A stretch of 59,255 nucleotides of DNA from an uncultured Desulfovibrio sp. (GCA_913060505.1 CAJXRQ010000022.1:1-59255); one strand, 5' to 3'; shown: positions 44,023 to 54,214, counted from the stretch's first letter. Translations and numbers: made by a program. The notes: generated by a model from the sequence alone, not told the origin.

Positions 44023-44078
44023 TGGCACCGGGGGGAGGAACTCGACCCCTCACAGTATCGCTACCGGCGGATTTTGAG
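44023..44078 (-). other. 3' half of tRNA-Leu(CAA): old attachment-site scar
   Basis: The minus strand reads from the anticodon loop CTCAAAA through TCCGC, a class-II variable arm (GGTAGCGATAC), a T-arm-like GTCGAGT and ends CCCCCCGGTGCCA. It aligns with the 3' half of bacterial tRNA-Leu(CAA). The 3' side of the anticodon stem is normal (TCCGC), but the upstream partner (TCGGT) no longer pairs, and no D-arm or 5' acceptor strand is present. The break at the anticodon loop is where tyrosine integrases commonly cross over. The T-arm and the CCA-proximal bases have diverged, so it is not a working tRNA. Confidence 0.6.
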
Positions 44079-44645
44079 ACCGACGTAACCTCAGTCACAG
44101 AAGGACTGTTCGTTTCCTTTGAAGAAACCGCCACCCCCAAGGGATATCGAGCAAAACATCTCAAAATCATAGGAAATCAAACAAAGTACCTTGAGCCAAC
44201 TGACGGATTTACTTTCAGTCGTGAAGGCCGGCCCACAGGGACGACATCCGTTTTTGCAATGAATATGCATACCCGAAATAAGGACTTGGATTCAGCAAAA
44301 CAGGAACTGAAATACATAGCACAACGGGTTGGCTGCAATGCTGTTCTGAATATCACTTATTCCAAGGATACAGAGTCCTCCGGAAATTACAGATACTCCG
44401 TTCATAACTTTCAGGCAGAGGGTGTTATTCTTGTCAAGGAAATGCACACGACGGATAAAAAATTGGCTGAGCAAAAGGACCGTGATTTATACAGCTTGAT
44501 AGAAACTGTTGACAATAATCGACTTGCGTATTTGGAAGAAAAAAAGGCGGAGAGACGAGCAAAGGCCTTTCGAATTGCAGGAATCATAATTGTCTTGGTT
44601 GCAGCATTCATCGGCACTCAAATCATCAACTATATGAGACAGTAA
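44070..44645 (+). pseudogene. 5'-truncated cold-shock-domain-like membrane protein
   Basis: The open frame runs out of the tRNA-Leu scar with no start. The first residues (DFETDVTSVTEGLFVSFEET, then PKGYRAKHLKII) resemble the second half of a cold-shock domain. A middle domain (SAKQELKYIAQRVGCNAVLNITY) and a C-terminal membrane helix (IAGIIIVLVAAFIGTQIINYM) follow. Translation could still begin at the ATG at 44259, giving 128 residues without the cold-shock part. The loss of the 5' end exactly at the scar suggests an integration or deletion event. Confidence 0.55.
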
Positions 44646-45442
44646 GCTCTTTCCTTGAGACTAGAAAAAAGTGGCTCTGGTTGTTTGGACAGTTTGGCAG
44701 CAAAATTTAGGTTTGGTTGATACTCTCTACGCCGTCAAACGTTACTCGTCGTCCATTGAGCCAGAGTCGAAACCGCCATCCCTCTCGCCGTCGCCTGCGG
44801 TGTTCACGACGCAAGCAAGGTTGTCGGGGCAAAGCCGGATCGCGAAGCGTCGCCCGAAGGGCTTGGCCTTGCCCTGGCGGCTGCTTGCGTCATGCTCAAG
44901 CGGGGGCTTCGGCGAAAGGTGCCAAAAAGGCCCCGTCGGACCTTGCGCGGCGATTTTCCGGGATGATATGACAAGGCATAACCCGTCAGGTTGAGTAATC
45001 AGAAGGAGGTAAAACGCACCCAAGGCGCGTTCATAAGTTTTGACGCCAGTCTAAACTGATGAACGCATAAGTTGGCACTAACGTGCCGTAACACCAAACA
45101 CTTCTTTGCCGTTCATTTCCTAACGGCATACTTTCACATCCAAACGCCAGGCTGAAACACAGCATCCCCGCCGGACAAACGACAGGTATCTAGAAATCTG
45201 CCGTTGTCGAAATTCCCTCACGGCCACCGCTTTACGCGCAGAACGAACGAGTCTGCGTGGTGGCACCCCTTATTAAATGGATTCTTGAATTTTCCTTCAG
45301 TGGGAAACGGACATTGATTTGTCCCGTGTCGGTTGTTGTGTGGCGCATTCGCGCCATAGGCAGGTCATTTCCCGGCAAACGGGGAAGGTTCGACTTGCTT
45401 TGTCCCAGGGCTTTGCCCTGAACTTCAAGAAGGAGATTCACT
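44646..45442. other. Gene-poor stretch with structured leader before integrase-like gene
   Basis: No convincing gene is present. Around 44765-44970 one plus-strand frame stays open and looks coding-like (VETAIPLAVACGVHDASKVVG...) but has no start, so it may be a relic. Three consecutive hairpins lie at 45341-45356 (TGGCGC/GCGCCA), 45369-45386 (TTCCC/GGGAA) and 45406-45420 (CAGGGC/GCCCTG), shortly before the start of the next gene. They could form a regulatory leader. Confidence 0.35.
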
Positions 45443-46399
45443 ATGAAATCCATCAGTCTGGTACTGGGCACGAACAGGGCAACCCTGTCCGGCCCCAAAT
45501 CAAAACAATATCGAATTCGGCAAAACGCAAAAGCCTTCGCAAGACGGCTTCGCTGTGCCGGATTTGGGGTCCAAAAATGGACCAAAATTTCTAACAAACA
45601 CTTTGCAGCGGTTGCGCAGCAGATGAAAGAAGAAAACATAGGGGACGGACGGATTGCCGAGCTGTTCTCGGCAGCCCGTACCCTATGTAAGACCTATGGC
45701 AACGGCAGCATCAGCCCGACCAATGCTGTTTTCGACGTCAGGCGGGGAGGTATCGCCAACCCCAACAGCAAAGCGGTTAACCCCGCTTTCGTGTTGGGGG
45801 CAATCGATAAGTTGAAAAACGAAGCAGGCTATGAATATGGCCCCCGATGCGCTGCCCAGATTCGCTTACAATACGAGCTGGGGCTTCGCAGAGAAGAATC
45901 TGCGAAAGTAGACTTGATCTCCGATTGGAACAAAGAAGGCCGCAGTCTCCTCGTTCGGTACGGGACCAAAGGAGGACGGCCCAGGACGCTGTACAATCTA
46001 TCTGACAAGCAGCAAGAAGCCCTGGAACTAGCGTTGCCTTACGTCACCCAATCCGACAGGCCAGGGATTCACAATCTCATGCCAAGCGGGATGGGCGATA
46101 AGTGGCAGGGGAAATTATCGTATGCAGCCAAAATCAGCGGTTTTACCAAAAAGGACAGCGGGTGGACGCTGCACAGTAATCGCCATGAACGATTCCATCG
46201 CATGTATGTCGATCGCACAGGCTTTGAGCCGCCAAACCAGTACGAATCCGTGGAAGCCTTCCAAATGGCCGCACGGGATACGGCTGGGGGCGAATGGCCC
46301 CGACTCGACGCTAAAGCCCGTGATGACATCGAGGTCACGGCTGGGCATTCCGCAGGAAGACGGGATGTGTCCGACGCCTATCTTGGTTGTTCATATTAG
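45443..46399 (+). CDS. Integrase-domain protein (divergent tyrosine recombinase)
   Basis: A 318-residue protein with AAGGAG before its ATG. It fits the phage integrase N-terminal and Integrase_1-type domains. Catalytic-like residues are Arg in YELGLRREESAKVD, a His/Arg region (LHSNRHERFHRM), and C-terminal His and Tyr in TAGHSAGRRDVSDAYLG. Such proteins are common on mobile elements of proteobacteria. It sits between the tRNA-Leu scar and the excisionase-integrase pair and ends at a strong terminator. Confidence 0.8.
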   Translation: MKSISLVLGTNRATLSGPKSKQYRIRQNAKAFARRLRCAGFGVQKWTKISNKHFAAVAQQMKEENIGDGRIAELFSAARTLCKTYGNGSISPTNAVFDVRRGGIANPNSKAVNPAFVLGAIDKLKNEAGYEYGPRCAAQIRLQYELGLRREESAKVDLISDWNKEGRSLLVRYGTKGGRPRTLYNLSDKQQEALELALPYVTQSDRPGIHNLMPSGMGDKWQGKLSYAAKISGFTKKDSGWTLHSNRHERFHRMYVDRTGFEPPNQYESVEAFQMAARDTAGGEWPRLDAKARDDIEVTAGHSAGRRDVSDAYLGCSY

Positions 46400-46436
46400 A
46401 AAGAACCCCGCAAATTTTAGCGGGGTTCTTTTGTTT
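46400..46436 (+). terminator. Rho-independent terminator of integrase-domain gene
   Basis: A 12-bp stem (AAAGAACCCCGC with its complement) and an 8-base loop start one base after the stop codon, followed by TTTGTTT. It is a textbook intrinsic terminator on the plus strand and, because the stem starts with A residues, could also work on the minus strand. Confidence 0.9.
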
Positions 46437-46482
46437 GATTCTGTATCCGCTGTTTACCTTTTTATGAGGTAATGGGCGGTAA

Positions 46483-46562
46483 AGTGGACGATTTCGCGGT
46501 GCGAGAATCGCCCACTTCAGCGCCGTGCATCATAACCGCCGCGATGCGGACGGATATGATGC
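46483..46562. other. Two adjacent inverted repeats in mobile-element intergenic DNA
   Basis: The first is an imperfect hairpin at 46483-46516 (AGTGGACGATTTCGC against GCGAGAATCGCCCACT). The second, at 46527-46562, has outer arms GCATCATA and TATGATGC around an inner CCGC/GCGG. No gene lies in 46437-46806. The pair could be a recombination, transfer or replication site, or a small RNA; nothing in the sequence decides this. Confidence 0.35.
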
Positions 46563-46806
46563 GATTATAAGTAGATAGGACTTTTTAATTAAACTGCATT
46601 TACCCTCTACACCATCATGAACTGCATTTTTGGATCATTAATTTATTTCGACCCCCTTCAAAAACGTTGACTCTCACAGCCCAATTGGTTTGAAACTGAT
46701 CTGTTGGCTAATGCCCAGAAACAAAAATCCAAACAAAAAGGAGAAGTAGGAACGGGTACGCGAAAGCGGTAGGAGGCTTTACGTTCCACATCCAGTGGAG
46801 CCCTAA

Positions 46807-47010
46807 ATGAATTTAGAACAAAAACTGTTGACGATTAATGAAGTTGCCGGATTTCTGCGTGTTCACCGAGCGACCATTTCCCGTATGATCGGGACTGGCG
46901 CCTTGCCTTTTATCGCGATAGGATCCCGCAAGCTGGTTCTGGAATCGGACCTGCTGACGCTCATTGAAAATCGAAGAAGCTTGGCGGCGAACAGTCCGGA
47001 GGAGGGATAG
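46807..47010 (+). CDS. Excisionase/AlpA-type helix-turn-helix protein
   Basis: A 67-residue protein with a MerR-like winged helix-turn-helix of the excisionase family (LLTINEVAGFLRVHRATISRMIGTGALPFIAIG). GGAG lies before the ATG. It is immediately followed by the integrase gene and would steer excision or control integrase expression. Confidence 0.85.
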   Translation: MNLEQKLLTINEVAGFLRVHRATISRMIGTGALPFIAIGSRKLVLESDLLTLIENRRSLAANSPEEG

Positions 47011-47013
47011 CCT

Positions 47014-48195
47014 GTGGCTACCGTTACTATCGCGACACGTTCGCTTAAAAAAGGAAAAGCCTACGTTATTCACTTCAACAACCCGGAAACGGGCAAGAAG
47101 GAATACCATAAGACATTGAGACGGAAAGACCTGGCCCAAGAGGAAGCTAACCGGCTTCGCACCCTGTTGGACAGCGACAGATTGCCGACCAAGGATACCC
47201 GGCAACCGAAGCAGCAATCCCTGCCCACCTTTGGACAGGCGGCCCTGCTCTGCCAAGCCGAGTGGGATCGAAAGCTGGGAGAAGGGAAAATATCCAATGC
47301 CAGCCATTCTGGGTACGGCTACCTGCTGGCCCCTGTCCTGAAGGAATGGAAGCACACCCTGCTTCACGAAATCGACGAGGATACCATTCGGGACTACCGC
47401 ATCGGCATAGCCGAAAAGACCAAGGCGAAGCTGGTGGCCAAGGGCAAAGAAGGCAAAAATTGCAACGTGCTGGCAAATCGGCGCTTGTTCGTAATCAAGC
47501 AGGTGTTCGCCATGGCCGTGAAGCACAACTTGATTGAAAAAGACATTGCACGGGACATTTCCTCTCTGTCGGAAAAGGACAGTGAACGGAAGAACGCCCA
47601 GAAGCCGATTGAAATTGAAGAACTGCTTACGGCGGCCCGTCAGCGCAGGGCGAAGCATTACCTTCCCTTGGCGATCTTGCTTGCGGTTGAGCACGGATGC
47701 AGCACACAAGAAGTCCTCAGTCTCAAGTGGGCCGATGTGGACCTTGCTGAAAACCACATCACGTTCCACCGAACCAAAAACGGGGTGACCCGAACCCACA
47801 GGATCATGCCCCGTACCCATGAAGCTCTCGCGGCTCGGTTGGAGCACCTGACGCGGTACCGGGAAAAACGCGCCGTGAGGGCCAAGGGGGACTTCGTGGT
47901 CGGCAACATGGACGGAACGCCATTCAAATCGCTCAAGACGGCCTGGAAGGGACTGTGCATCAACTTCGATTTCGATGACCTTCACTTCCACGATCACCGC
48001 CACACCTATTGCACGAATATGCTGAAGGCAGGTTGCACGCTCAAGGAAACCAGCGTGATGATCGGCCACAAGACCCTGCGTATGACGGACCGGTACAGCC
48101 ACCTTGAAGGCGTCCTGGAAGACGGTCCTCAAGATCGCCTGGCCGCCCGCTATGCCATGACCGGCACGGCCCCGTCGGAAGCGGCGGACACATAG
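47014..48195 (+). CDS. Tyrosine integrase, Arg-I position altered
   Basis: A 393-residue phage/island integrase. The GTG start follows GGAGGGATAG. An Arm-type N-terminal part and a core-binding domain precede the catalytic domain, which contains Lys in HRTKNGVTR, the HxxR box HDHRHTYCT, GHK, and the nucleophile Tyr in MTDRYSHL. The usual first Arg (GxRxxE) reads GCSTQE, so Ser replaces Arg-I. This may cripple recombination or mark a variant family. It ends 77 bases from the 3' end of tRNA-Ala, the standard position for an integrase that uses this tRNA as its target. Confidence 0.92.
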   Translation: MATVTIATRSLKKGKAYVIHFNNPETGKKEYHKTLRRKDLAQEEANRLRTLLDSDRLPTKDTRQPKQQSLPTFGQAALLCQAEWDRKLGEGKISNASHSGYGYLLAPVLKEWKHTLLHEIDEDTIRDYRIGIAEKTKAKLVAKGKEGKNCNVLANRRLFVIKQVFAMAVKHNLIEKDIARDISSLSEKDSERKNAQKPIEIEELLTAARQRRAKHYLPLAILLAVEHGCSTQEVLSLKWADVDLAENHITFHRTKNGVTRTHRIMPRTHEALAARLEHLTRYREKRAVRAKGDFVVGNMDGTPFKSLKTAWKGLCINFDFDDLHFHDHRHTYCTNMLKAGCTLKETSVMIGHKTLRMTDRYSHLEGVLEDGPQDRLAARYAMTGTAPSEAADT

Positions 48196-48228
48196 CGGAC
48201 ATATTCCTGAAATCCGCCATAATGCACG

Positions 48229-48262
48229 AAAAAAGGGTTCCAAGTATTTGCTTGAAACCCTT
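48229..48262 (-). terminator. Terminator of tRNA-Ala
   Basis: A 12-bp stem with one mismatch (48233-48244 with 48251-48262, 6-base loop). On the minus strand it ends in a run of six T, 11 bases after the tRNA 3' end. It fits an intrinsic terminator for the tRNA and may also stop the integrase transcript. Confidence 0.75.
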
Positions 48263-48272
48263 AACTTTCTTG

Positions 48273-48348
<76 letters not shown>

Positions 48349-48469
48349 ACGTCGTTGGGAAGAAGGTATTTATCCAAGAGTACCGGCGATGTCAACAGCA
48401 AAAGCGTGAAAAACAGGCCATATTACGTGCCAGATTGATTCGGGGCGCAAGTTGGCGTATTGATTCGCC

Positions 48470-49465
48470 ATGGTTGGAATAGCCAAACGAATTGCAATTA
48501 AATCCATGTGGGTCGCCGTGGTGTTTTTCGGTATCACGGTCATCAGCTTCTGGGTCATCCATCTGGCACCCGGATCGCCTACGGATCTGGTAACCACGCT
48601 GAACCCGCAGGCGGACACGGACGCACGCGCCCGTTTTGAAAAACTCTATGGCCTGGACCAGCCGCTCTACGTCCAATATGGACGCTGGCTCGTCAGACTG
48701 AGCAAATTCGATTTTGGGGAATCCATTTCCGGGGACCGCCGTCCTGTGTGGGACAAAATCAAAGAACGCCTGCCCCTGACCTTCGGCATGAACGTGGCTA
48801 GTATGATCCTGACGCTGTTAGTAGCCGTTCCATTGGGAGTTGCATCCGCATGGTGGCGCGGAGGCGCCTTCGACCGCACAACCACTGTCATCGTGTTCAT
48901 CGGCTTTGCCATGCCCGGCTTCTGGCTGGCTTTGCTGCTCATGCTCTGGCTCGGCATCCAGTGGCCCATACTGCCCATTTCCGGCCTGACTTCCCTGAAT
49001 TTCGCCAGTATGTCACCCCTTGAAAAAACGTGGGATCTCACCAAACACCTGATTCTGCCCATCTTCATTTATACAGCGGGCAGTTGGGCGGGCATGTCCC
49101 GCTTCATGCGCTCCAGCATGCTGGAAGTGCTGCGGCAGGACTACATCATGACAGCCAAAGCCAAAGGACTTTCCAGCCGGGTGGTGCTTTTCCGCCACGC
49201 CATGCGTAACGCACTCATGCCGGTCATCACCATACTGGGCCTTTCCGTGCCCTCTCTCATCGGCGGATCGGTAATCATAGAATCCATATTCGCCCTGCCG
49301 GGTCTTGGGCAACTCTTCTACGGAGCCGTCATGGCGCGAGACTACCCCCTGATCATGGGCAGTCTCGTACTCGGTGCGGTGCTTACTCTTTTGGGCAACC
49401 TGCTGGCCGACGTCGGATATGGCCTTGCCGACCCACGCATCCGTTTTTCCGGGAGAGAGGCATGA
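48470..49465 (+). CDS. ABC transporter permease, DppB/OppB type
   Basis: A 331-residue inner-membrane permease for peptides or nickel-type substrates. It has an N-terminal helix ([25 protein letters not shown]), the conserved [13 protein letters not shown] segment, several membrane helices and the EAA coupling loop ([29 protein letters not shown]). Its stop overlaps the next start (ATGA). The ATPases and the binding protein are not in the window. Confidence 0.93.
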   Translation: MVGIAKRIAIKSMWVAVVFFGITVISFWVIHLAPGSPTDLVTTLNPQADTDARARFEKLYGLDQPLYVQYGRWLVRLSKFDFGESISGDRRPVWDKIKERLPLTFGMNVASMILTLLVAVPLGVASAWWRGGAFDRTTTVIVFIGFAMPGFWLALLLMLWLGIQWPILPISGLTSLNFASMSPLEKTWDLTKHLILPIFIYTAGSWAGMSRFMRSSMLEVLRQDYIMTAKAKGLSSRVVLFRHAMRNALMPVITILGLSVPSLIGGSVIIESIFALPGLGQLFYGAVMARDYPLIMGSLVLGAVLTLLGNLLADVGYGLADPRIRFSGREA

Positions 49466-50307
49466 TCAAACGCAAGCCTTTAAAACGCCCCTCGTTCCTC
49501 TCGCGCAACGCACTGCTGATCATCGGCTTGGTGCTGGTCGGCATCATGTCACTCTCCGCAGTTCTGGCCCCATGGCTCACGCCATACCACCCCTCGCATC
49601 TGAACGTAGACAATCTGCTCCAGCCTCCCAGCACGGCACACATCATGGGCACGGACGCACTGGGTCGCGACGTTTTCACCCGTGTGCTCCATGGAGGCCG
49701 GGTATCCCTGTGGGTAGGATTCGTGGCGGTGGGCATTTCTTCGTGCATCGGGCTGATTCTCGGCCTTGTGGCCGGTTACTTCGGCAAACTCGTTGATGAA
49801 ATCATCATGCGCGGTGTCGACGTCATGCTCTGCTTTCCCTCGTTTTTCCTGATTCTGGCGGTCATAGCCTTTCTTGAGCCGAGCCTGACCAACATCATGG
49901 TCGTCATCGGTCTGACTTCATGGATGGGTGTGGCCCGGTTGATACGAGCCGAAACATTGAGCCTGCGCGAACGGGATTTCGTTCAGGCAGCCAAAGCTGC
50001 CGGAGCCAGCCCCATGCGCATAATCTTCAACCATATTTTGCCCAATGCGCTGGCCCCGGTGCTGGTTTCCGCAACGCTTGGCGTGGCCGGGGCCATACTC
50101 GTGGAATCTTCCCTTTCCTTCCTCGGCCTGGGGGTGCAGCCGCCGGACGCAAGCTGGGGCAACATGCTCACAGAAGGCAAGGAAGTCCTCGGCGTGGCAT
50201 GGTGGCTTTCATTCTTTCCGGGCATGGCCATTCTGGTCACGGTTCTGGGATACAACCTGTTGGGCGAATCCCTGCGGGACCTGCTCGATCCGAGACTCCG
50301 CCAATGA
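49462..50307 (+). CDS. ABC transporter permease, DppC/OppC type
   Basis: A 281-residue partner permease. It has the family N-terminal segment ([24 protein letters not shown]), about six helices and the EAA loop ([29 protein letters not shown]). It forms the membrane channel with the product of the preceding gene. Its stop overlaps the GNAT gene start by four bases. Confidence 0.94.
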   Translation: MIKRKPLKRPSFLSRNALLIIGLVLVGIMSLSAVLAPWLTPYHPSHLNVDNLLQPPSTAHIMGTDALGRDVFTRVLHGGRVSLWVGFVAVGISSCIGLILGLVAGYFGKLVDEIIMRGVDVMLCFPSFFLILAVIAFLEPSLTNIMVVIGLTSWMGVARLIRAETLSLRERDFVQAAKAAGASPMRIIFNHILPNALAPVLVSATLGVAGAILVESSLSFLGLGVQPPDASWGNMLTEGKEVLGVAWWLSFFPGMAILVTVLGYNLLGESLRDLLDPRLRQ

Positions 50308-50771
50308 TCACCATCCGTTCGGCACAAGAGGAAGACGCCCCCCTTCTGGAAAACGTCTGGCGCGCATCGTTCATGGGCAGTTATGCGACCTTCATGCCTT
50401 CGACCTATGTGCAGGGAGTGCTGGAAACCGACGTCATTGGCCGGTTGTCCCGAAGCAAATGGGATGAATGTTACATCGCGGAAGTGGACGGCAATGCAGG
50501 GGCAGTCATGCAATTAAAAGGCAATTATATAGCCGAATTATGGACCCACCCCAACTACCAGTGTATGGGAGCGGCTTCGGCCCTGCTCGACCATGCGGAA
50601 AAACTGGCGGCACAACAGGGATTCGCGACCCTGACGCTCTGCACATACGGCCGCAACACTCGCGCCCGACAGTTCTATCGTAACCGAGGCTTTGCCACGG
50701 AACGGCTCGAAGCCTCGGACCGTGTTCCCGACGAAATAGTATGCCACAAGGTAAAACGTCTTGTGGGCTGA
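50304..50771 (+). CDS. GNAT-family N-acetyltransferase
   Basis: A 155-residue protein starting at the ATG overlapping the permease stop. The acetyl-CoA-binding motif region is WTHPNYQCMGAASALLDHAEKLA (Q/RxxGxA type), followed by LCTYGRNTRARQFYRNRGF, the typical late GNAT segment. Its substrate (small molecule or protein N-terminus) is unknown. It is translationally coupled to the transporter genes. Confidence 0.88.
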   Translation: MITIRSAQEEDAPLLENVWRASFMGSYATFMPSTYVQGVLETDVIGRLSRSKWDECYIAEVDGNAGAVMQLKGNYIAELWTHPNYQCMGAASALLDHAEKLAAQQGFATLTLCTYGRNTRARQFYRNRGFATERLEASDRVPDEIVCHKVKRLVG

Positions 50772-50868
50772 CCGAATACACAACACTTTTGCCCGGACCA
50801 TCATTCGTGTATACAACAAGGTGTCGCGCACAGGCGCCTTTGTTTTTTCGACCACCAAGGACTGACCC

Positions 50869-52482
50869 ATGCTGGAATTGCTGCGGATAAAAAACCTCGC
50901 CTTGATTGAAGACGCAGAGCTCGAGTTTTCCTCGGGCATGAACACGCTGACCGGTGAAACCGGAGCAGGAAAATCGTTCATCATGCGCGCCGTGGACTTC
51001 ATCATGGGCCAACGCATGGACCGTAACCTTGTTCGCCCAGGTGCGGAAAAAGCAATGGTCGAAGCCCTGTTCGTACTACCGGAAGGAGACTGCATCATCC
51101 GTCGGGAACTCTCGGCGGAAAGCGGACGCAGCCGGGTCTACATCAACGACAGGCTAAGCTCGCAGGATGCGGTCCGGGAACTGCGGCCCAAACTCATCAT
51201 CCATACCAGCCAGCACGGCCAGCAAAAACTGCTCTCTCCTGCCTTTCAATCGGAAATTCTGGACACTTTTCTCCCGGACCGTACGCTGCTTGACCACCGC
51301 GATGCAGCCATGGGCGAACTGCGTGCCGTGCTTGAAGAAATCGAAGCGCTGGACCGCAAGTGCGAGGATATTGCCAAGCAGCGTGAATTTCTCGAATTCC
51401 AAAAGAGGGAAATCGAACAGGTCAACCCCGGCCCCGGCGAAGAAGAGGCGCTGGAAGAGCGTAAATCAGCGCTCAAGGATCGTGAACGCGCCGGGGAATG
51501 TCTGCGCAAGGCATTGGACTGCATCCATGGCGAGACCAATCTGATCGACGTGTTCTCCCTGCTTTCGCGGGAAATGGACATCATCGCCAGACTCTACCCG
51601 GATTTTGAGGACGACCGCGCCGCAGTGGAAGAATTTCGCCTGCGCCTGCATGACTTGGAATCCAAACTCCGCCGCGATCCGGAAGATATCGAAGAAGACG
51701 ACAGTGACATGACGCTGGACGACATAGAGAGCCGTCTTTTCAAAATTTCGCAACTCAAACGCAAGCTGGGACGGGGATTGGGAGATATCGCAGCCCACTT
51801 CCAGCAGATTTGCGACGACCTCTCGTTTCTGGACGCCTGCGCACTCGACCGCAAGCGGTTGCAAAAAAAGGAAGCACAGGTCTGTGCAATTCTTTCGGAA
51901 TCACTGGACATTCTGAACAAAGCCCGCAAAAAAGCTGCTCGGGAACTTTGCCTGCGCATTGAAGCCGAGTTGACGGATCTGGGCTTTTCCGAACACGTGC
52001 GAGTGGAATACGAATTCAAGCCTACCGAAATTCATCCGGGAGTAACGGACTACAAAGGACGGCTCATGTGGGTTCCCAACCCGGGCCAGCCCCCGCAGCC
52101 GCTGGACAAAATTGCCTCGGGCGGAGAACTCTCCCGCTTCCTGCTTGCACTGGTCAGCCTGCGGCGGGGACACGGTGGCGAGCACTTGCCTACCCTGATA
52201 TTTGACGAAGTGGATGCCGGAATAGGCGGCCTGACGTTGAACAGCGTGGCTGCCAAACTGCGGGAACTGGCAGACCGCCAGCAAATGCTGCTTATTACGC
52301 ATTGGCCTCAATTGGCAGGTCGTGCTGAACGACATTTTTCAATCGTCAAGGAAGTGGAGAACAACGAAACCTTCACGCGTTGTACGCGGTTGAATCAGGA
52401 TCAGATACGAGAGGAACTGGCTCGTATGGGCGGCGGAGGCGAGCAAGGCGATGCATTGGCTGCAACGTTGTTGCGACAATAG
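50869..52482 (+). CDS. recN: DNA repair ATPase RecN
   Basis: A 537-residue SMC-like protein: Walker A TGETGAGKS near residue 27, a long coiled-coil middle, the signature KIASGGELSRFLLAL, and Walker B TLIFDEVDAGIGG. RecN acts early in double-strand break repair by holding DNA ends together. The length is normal. The gene starts about 100 bases after the GNAT gene with its own spacing. Confidence 0.95.
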   Translation: MLELLRIKNLALIEDAELEFSSGMNTLTGETGAGKSFIMRAVDFIMGQRMDRNLVRPGAEKAMVEALFVLPEGDCIIRRELSAESGRSRVYINDRLSSQDAVRELRPKLIIHTSQHGQQKLLSPAFQSEILDTFLPDRTLLDHRDAAMGELRAVLEEIEALDRKCEDIAKQREFLEFQKREIEQVNPGPGEEEALEERKSALKDRERAGECLRKALDCIHGETNLIDVFSLLSREMDIIARLYPDFEDDRAAVEEFRLRLHDLESKLRRDPEDIEEDDSDMTLDDIESRLFKISQLKRKLGRGLGDIAAHFQQICDDLSFLDACALDRKRLQKKEAQVCAILSESLDILNKARKKAARELCLRIEAELTDLGFSEHVRVEYEFKPTEIHPGVTDYKGRLMWVPNPGQPPQPLDKIASGGELSRFLLALVSLRRGHGGEHLPTLIFDEVDAGIGGLTLNSVAAKLRELADRQQMLLITHWPQLAGRAERHFSIVKEVENNETFTRCTRLNQDQIREELARMGGGGEQGDALAATLLRQ

Positions 52483-52984
52483 GCTCTCAAGCCGAAATCA
52501 TGCTCCATTTTTCTCATTTTTTGCATTGCTTTTTTCTGATTGCGCACTAAAACTGGCGCTCGCGCATTTTCTCCTACAGCCCAGCACAAAAAAACCTTGT
52601 TTATCAAGGGCTATACAATAAATTACATATTACGAAACACGAAATCTCTCTCATTTTGAGAGAACCGGTAAGAACGCCTTTGAAGGATGCCCGGAACGCC
52701 CCGCCCTCTCATACATTTATTAACGGTTCCAGCTTTTTTATCATCTTGAGACAATAATCATTTTGATAATCATCCTTTTTCATTTCGCATCTGATTATAT
52801 CCCAAAAATACGGGCAATTAACAATTTGTAGCAATTGAAAACAGACGATTTCTGCAACTTGGCCTTGTCTTTGCTAACTCAACTACTTAGGGTCCAAATA
52901 TACACATATTAGGTCAGTCCTTCCACAATGCGGAATCACACGATGCGACGATCCGTACGCCAATAGAACAAGGAGAATTTCGCC
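52483..52984. promoter_or_regulatory. Intergenic control region of the ygeY operon
   Basis: 502 bases without a gene. The left part is AT-rich. Around 52756-52771 an ATCA/TGAT inverted element (AATCATTTTGATAATC) could bind a regulator. A sigma-54-type promoter lies at 52859-52875. A good ribosome site (AAGGAG) precedes the next start. Confidence 0.5.
52859..52875 (+). promoter_or_regulatory. Sigma-54 (-24/-12) promoter
   Basis: TTGGCCTTGTCTTTGCT has GG and GC separated by exactly the 12-base period of sigma-54 promoters (consensus TGGCACn5TTGC). It is 110 bases before ygeY. Nitrogen or purine catabolism operons are often under sigma-54; the activator is not in the window. Confidence 0.6.
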
Positions 52985-54196
52985 ATGAGTGCAATCGATT
53001 TCAAAAAAATCAACGAACTAGCCAAACAGTATGAACCGGACATGACCGCGTTTCTACGCGACATGATCAGTATCCCGAGCGAAAGCTGTCAGGAAAAAGA
53101 TGTTGTTCTGCGTATCAAGCAGGAAATGGAAAAAGTCGGTTTTGACAAAGTTGAAATCGACCCCATGGGCAACATTCTTGGCTATCTGGGGTCAGGAAAA
53201 CGGTTGATCGCATTTGACGCCCACGTGGACACCGTGGGTATCGGCCAACGCGATAACTGGGAGTTTGATCCGTACAAGGGATTTGAAGACGATGAATGCA
53301 TCGGCGGGCGCGGGGCGTCGGATCAGGAAGGCGGCATGGCCTCCATGGTCTACGGGGCCAAAATCATCAAGGATCTCGGACTGGACAAGGAATACACGGT
53401 AGTCATGGTCGGCTCCGTTCAGGAAGAAGACTGCGATGGACTTTGCTGGCAATATATCGTCCGGGAATTGGGCCTCAAGCCTGAGTTCGTGGTCTCCACC
53501 GAACCGACGGACGGCGGCATATACCGCGGCCAGCGGGGACGCATGGAAATCCGCGTGGACGTCAAAGGGATTTCCTCCCACGGCTCGGCCCCGGAACGTG
53601 GAGATAACGCCATTTTCCGTATGGGCAAAATCCTGGCCGAACTTGAAGACCTCCACACCCGCCTCAAGGATGACGATTTTCTTGGCAAAGGCTCACTGAC
53701 CGTGTCCGAAATTTTCTACACCTCCCCTTCGCGTTGCGCGGTTGCGGATGGTTGTTCCATTTCCATCGACCGCCGCCTGACTGCCGGCGAAGACAGGGAA
53801 CTGGCCCTGAGTCAGATTCGCGATCTTCCCGCAGCACGCGAAGCCAAAGCCGAAGTCTCCATGTATACGTATGACACTCCGGCTTACACTGGCCTCGTTT
53901 ATCCCACGGACTGCTATTTCCCGTCCTGGGTCGTGTCGGAAGAACACCCCGCAGTGCAGGCCATGGCCGAGTCCTATCGCTCCCTGTTCGACAAGGAGCC
54001 GAGAATCGACAAATGGACCTTTTCCACCAACGGAGTTTCCATCACCGGCATGTTCGACATCCCTACCGTTGGATTCGGACCGGGTGCGGAAGCGCAGGCC
54101 CACGCTCCCAATGAAAAGACATGGAAAGCCGATCTGGTGCGTTGCGCGGCGGTCTACGCGGCACTGCCCACCGTATACGTGGATAACAACAAGTAA
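52985..54196 (+). CDS. ygeY: YgeY-type M20 metallohydrolase (selenium-linked)
   Basis: A 403-residue M20-family amidohydrolase or peptidase. Metal ligands are seen in [18 protein letters not shown], the catalytic Glu pair in SVQEEDCDG, and the late His in AQAHAPNE. The sequence matches the YgeY group, found with selenium-dependent molybdenum hydroxylases and carbamoyltransferase YgeW. It is the first gene of a five-gene operon that probably breaks down purine-derived ureido compounds. The exact substrate is not settled. Confidence 0.9.
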   Translation: MSAIDFKKINELAKQYEPDMTAFLRDMISIPSESCQEKDVVLRIKQEMEKVGFDKVEIDPMGNILGYLGSGKRLIAFDAHVDTVGIGQRDNWEFDPYKGFEDDECIGGRGASDQEGGMASMVYGAKIIKDLGLDKEYTVVMVGSVQEEDCDGLCWQYIVRELGLKPEFVVSTEPTDGGIYRGQRGRMEIRVDVKGISSHGSAPERGDNAIFRMGKILAELEDLHTRLKDDDFLGKGSLTVSEIFYTSPSRCAVADGCSISIDRRLTAGEDRELALSQIRDLPAAREAKAEVSMYTYDTPAYTGLVYPTDCYFPSWVVSEEHPAVQAMAESYRSLFDKEPRIDKWTFSTNGVSITGMFDIPTVGFGPGAEAQAHAPNEKTWKADLVRCAAVYAALPTVYVDNNK

Positions 54197-54214
54197 GCCG
54201 GGAGGCGTTGGTCT

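Noticed and set aside
44023..44078. Functional tRNA-Leu gene
   Set aside because: Only the 3' half is present; no D-arm or 5' acceptor strand, and T-arm and CCA-proximal bases are altered.
44717..44971. Arg-rich plus-strand ORF of 84 codons
   Set aside because: Composition typical of a wrong frame; an alternative frame looks more coding-like but has no start, so at most a relic.
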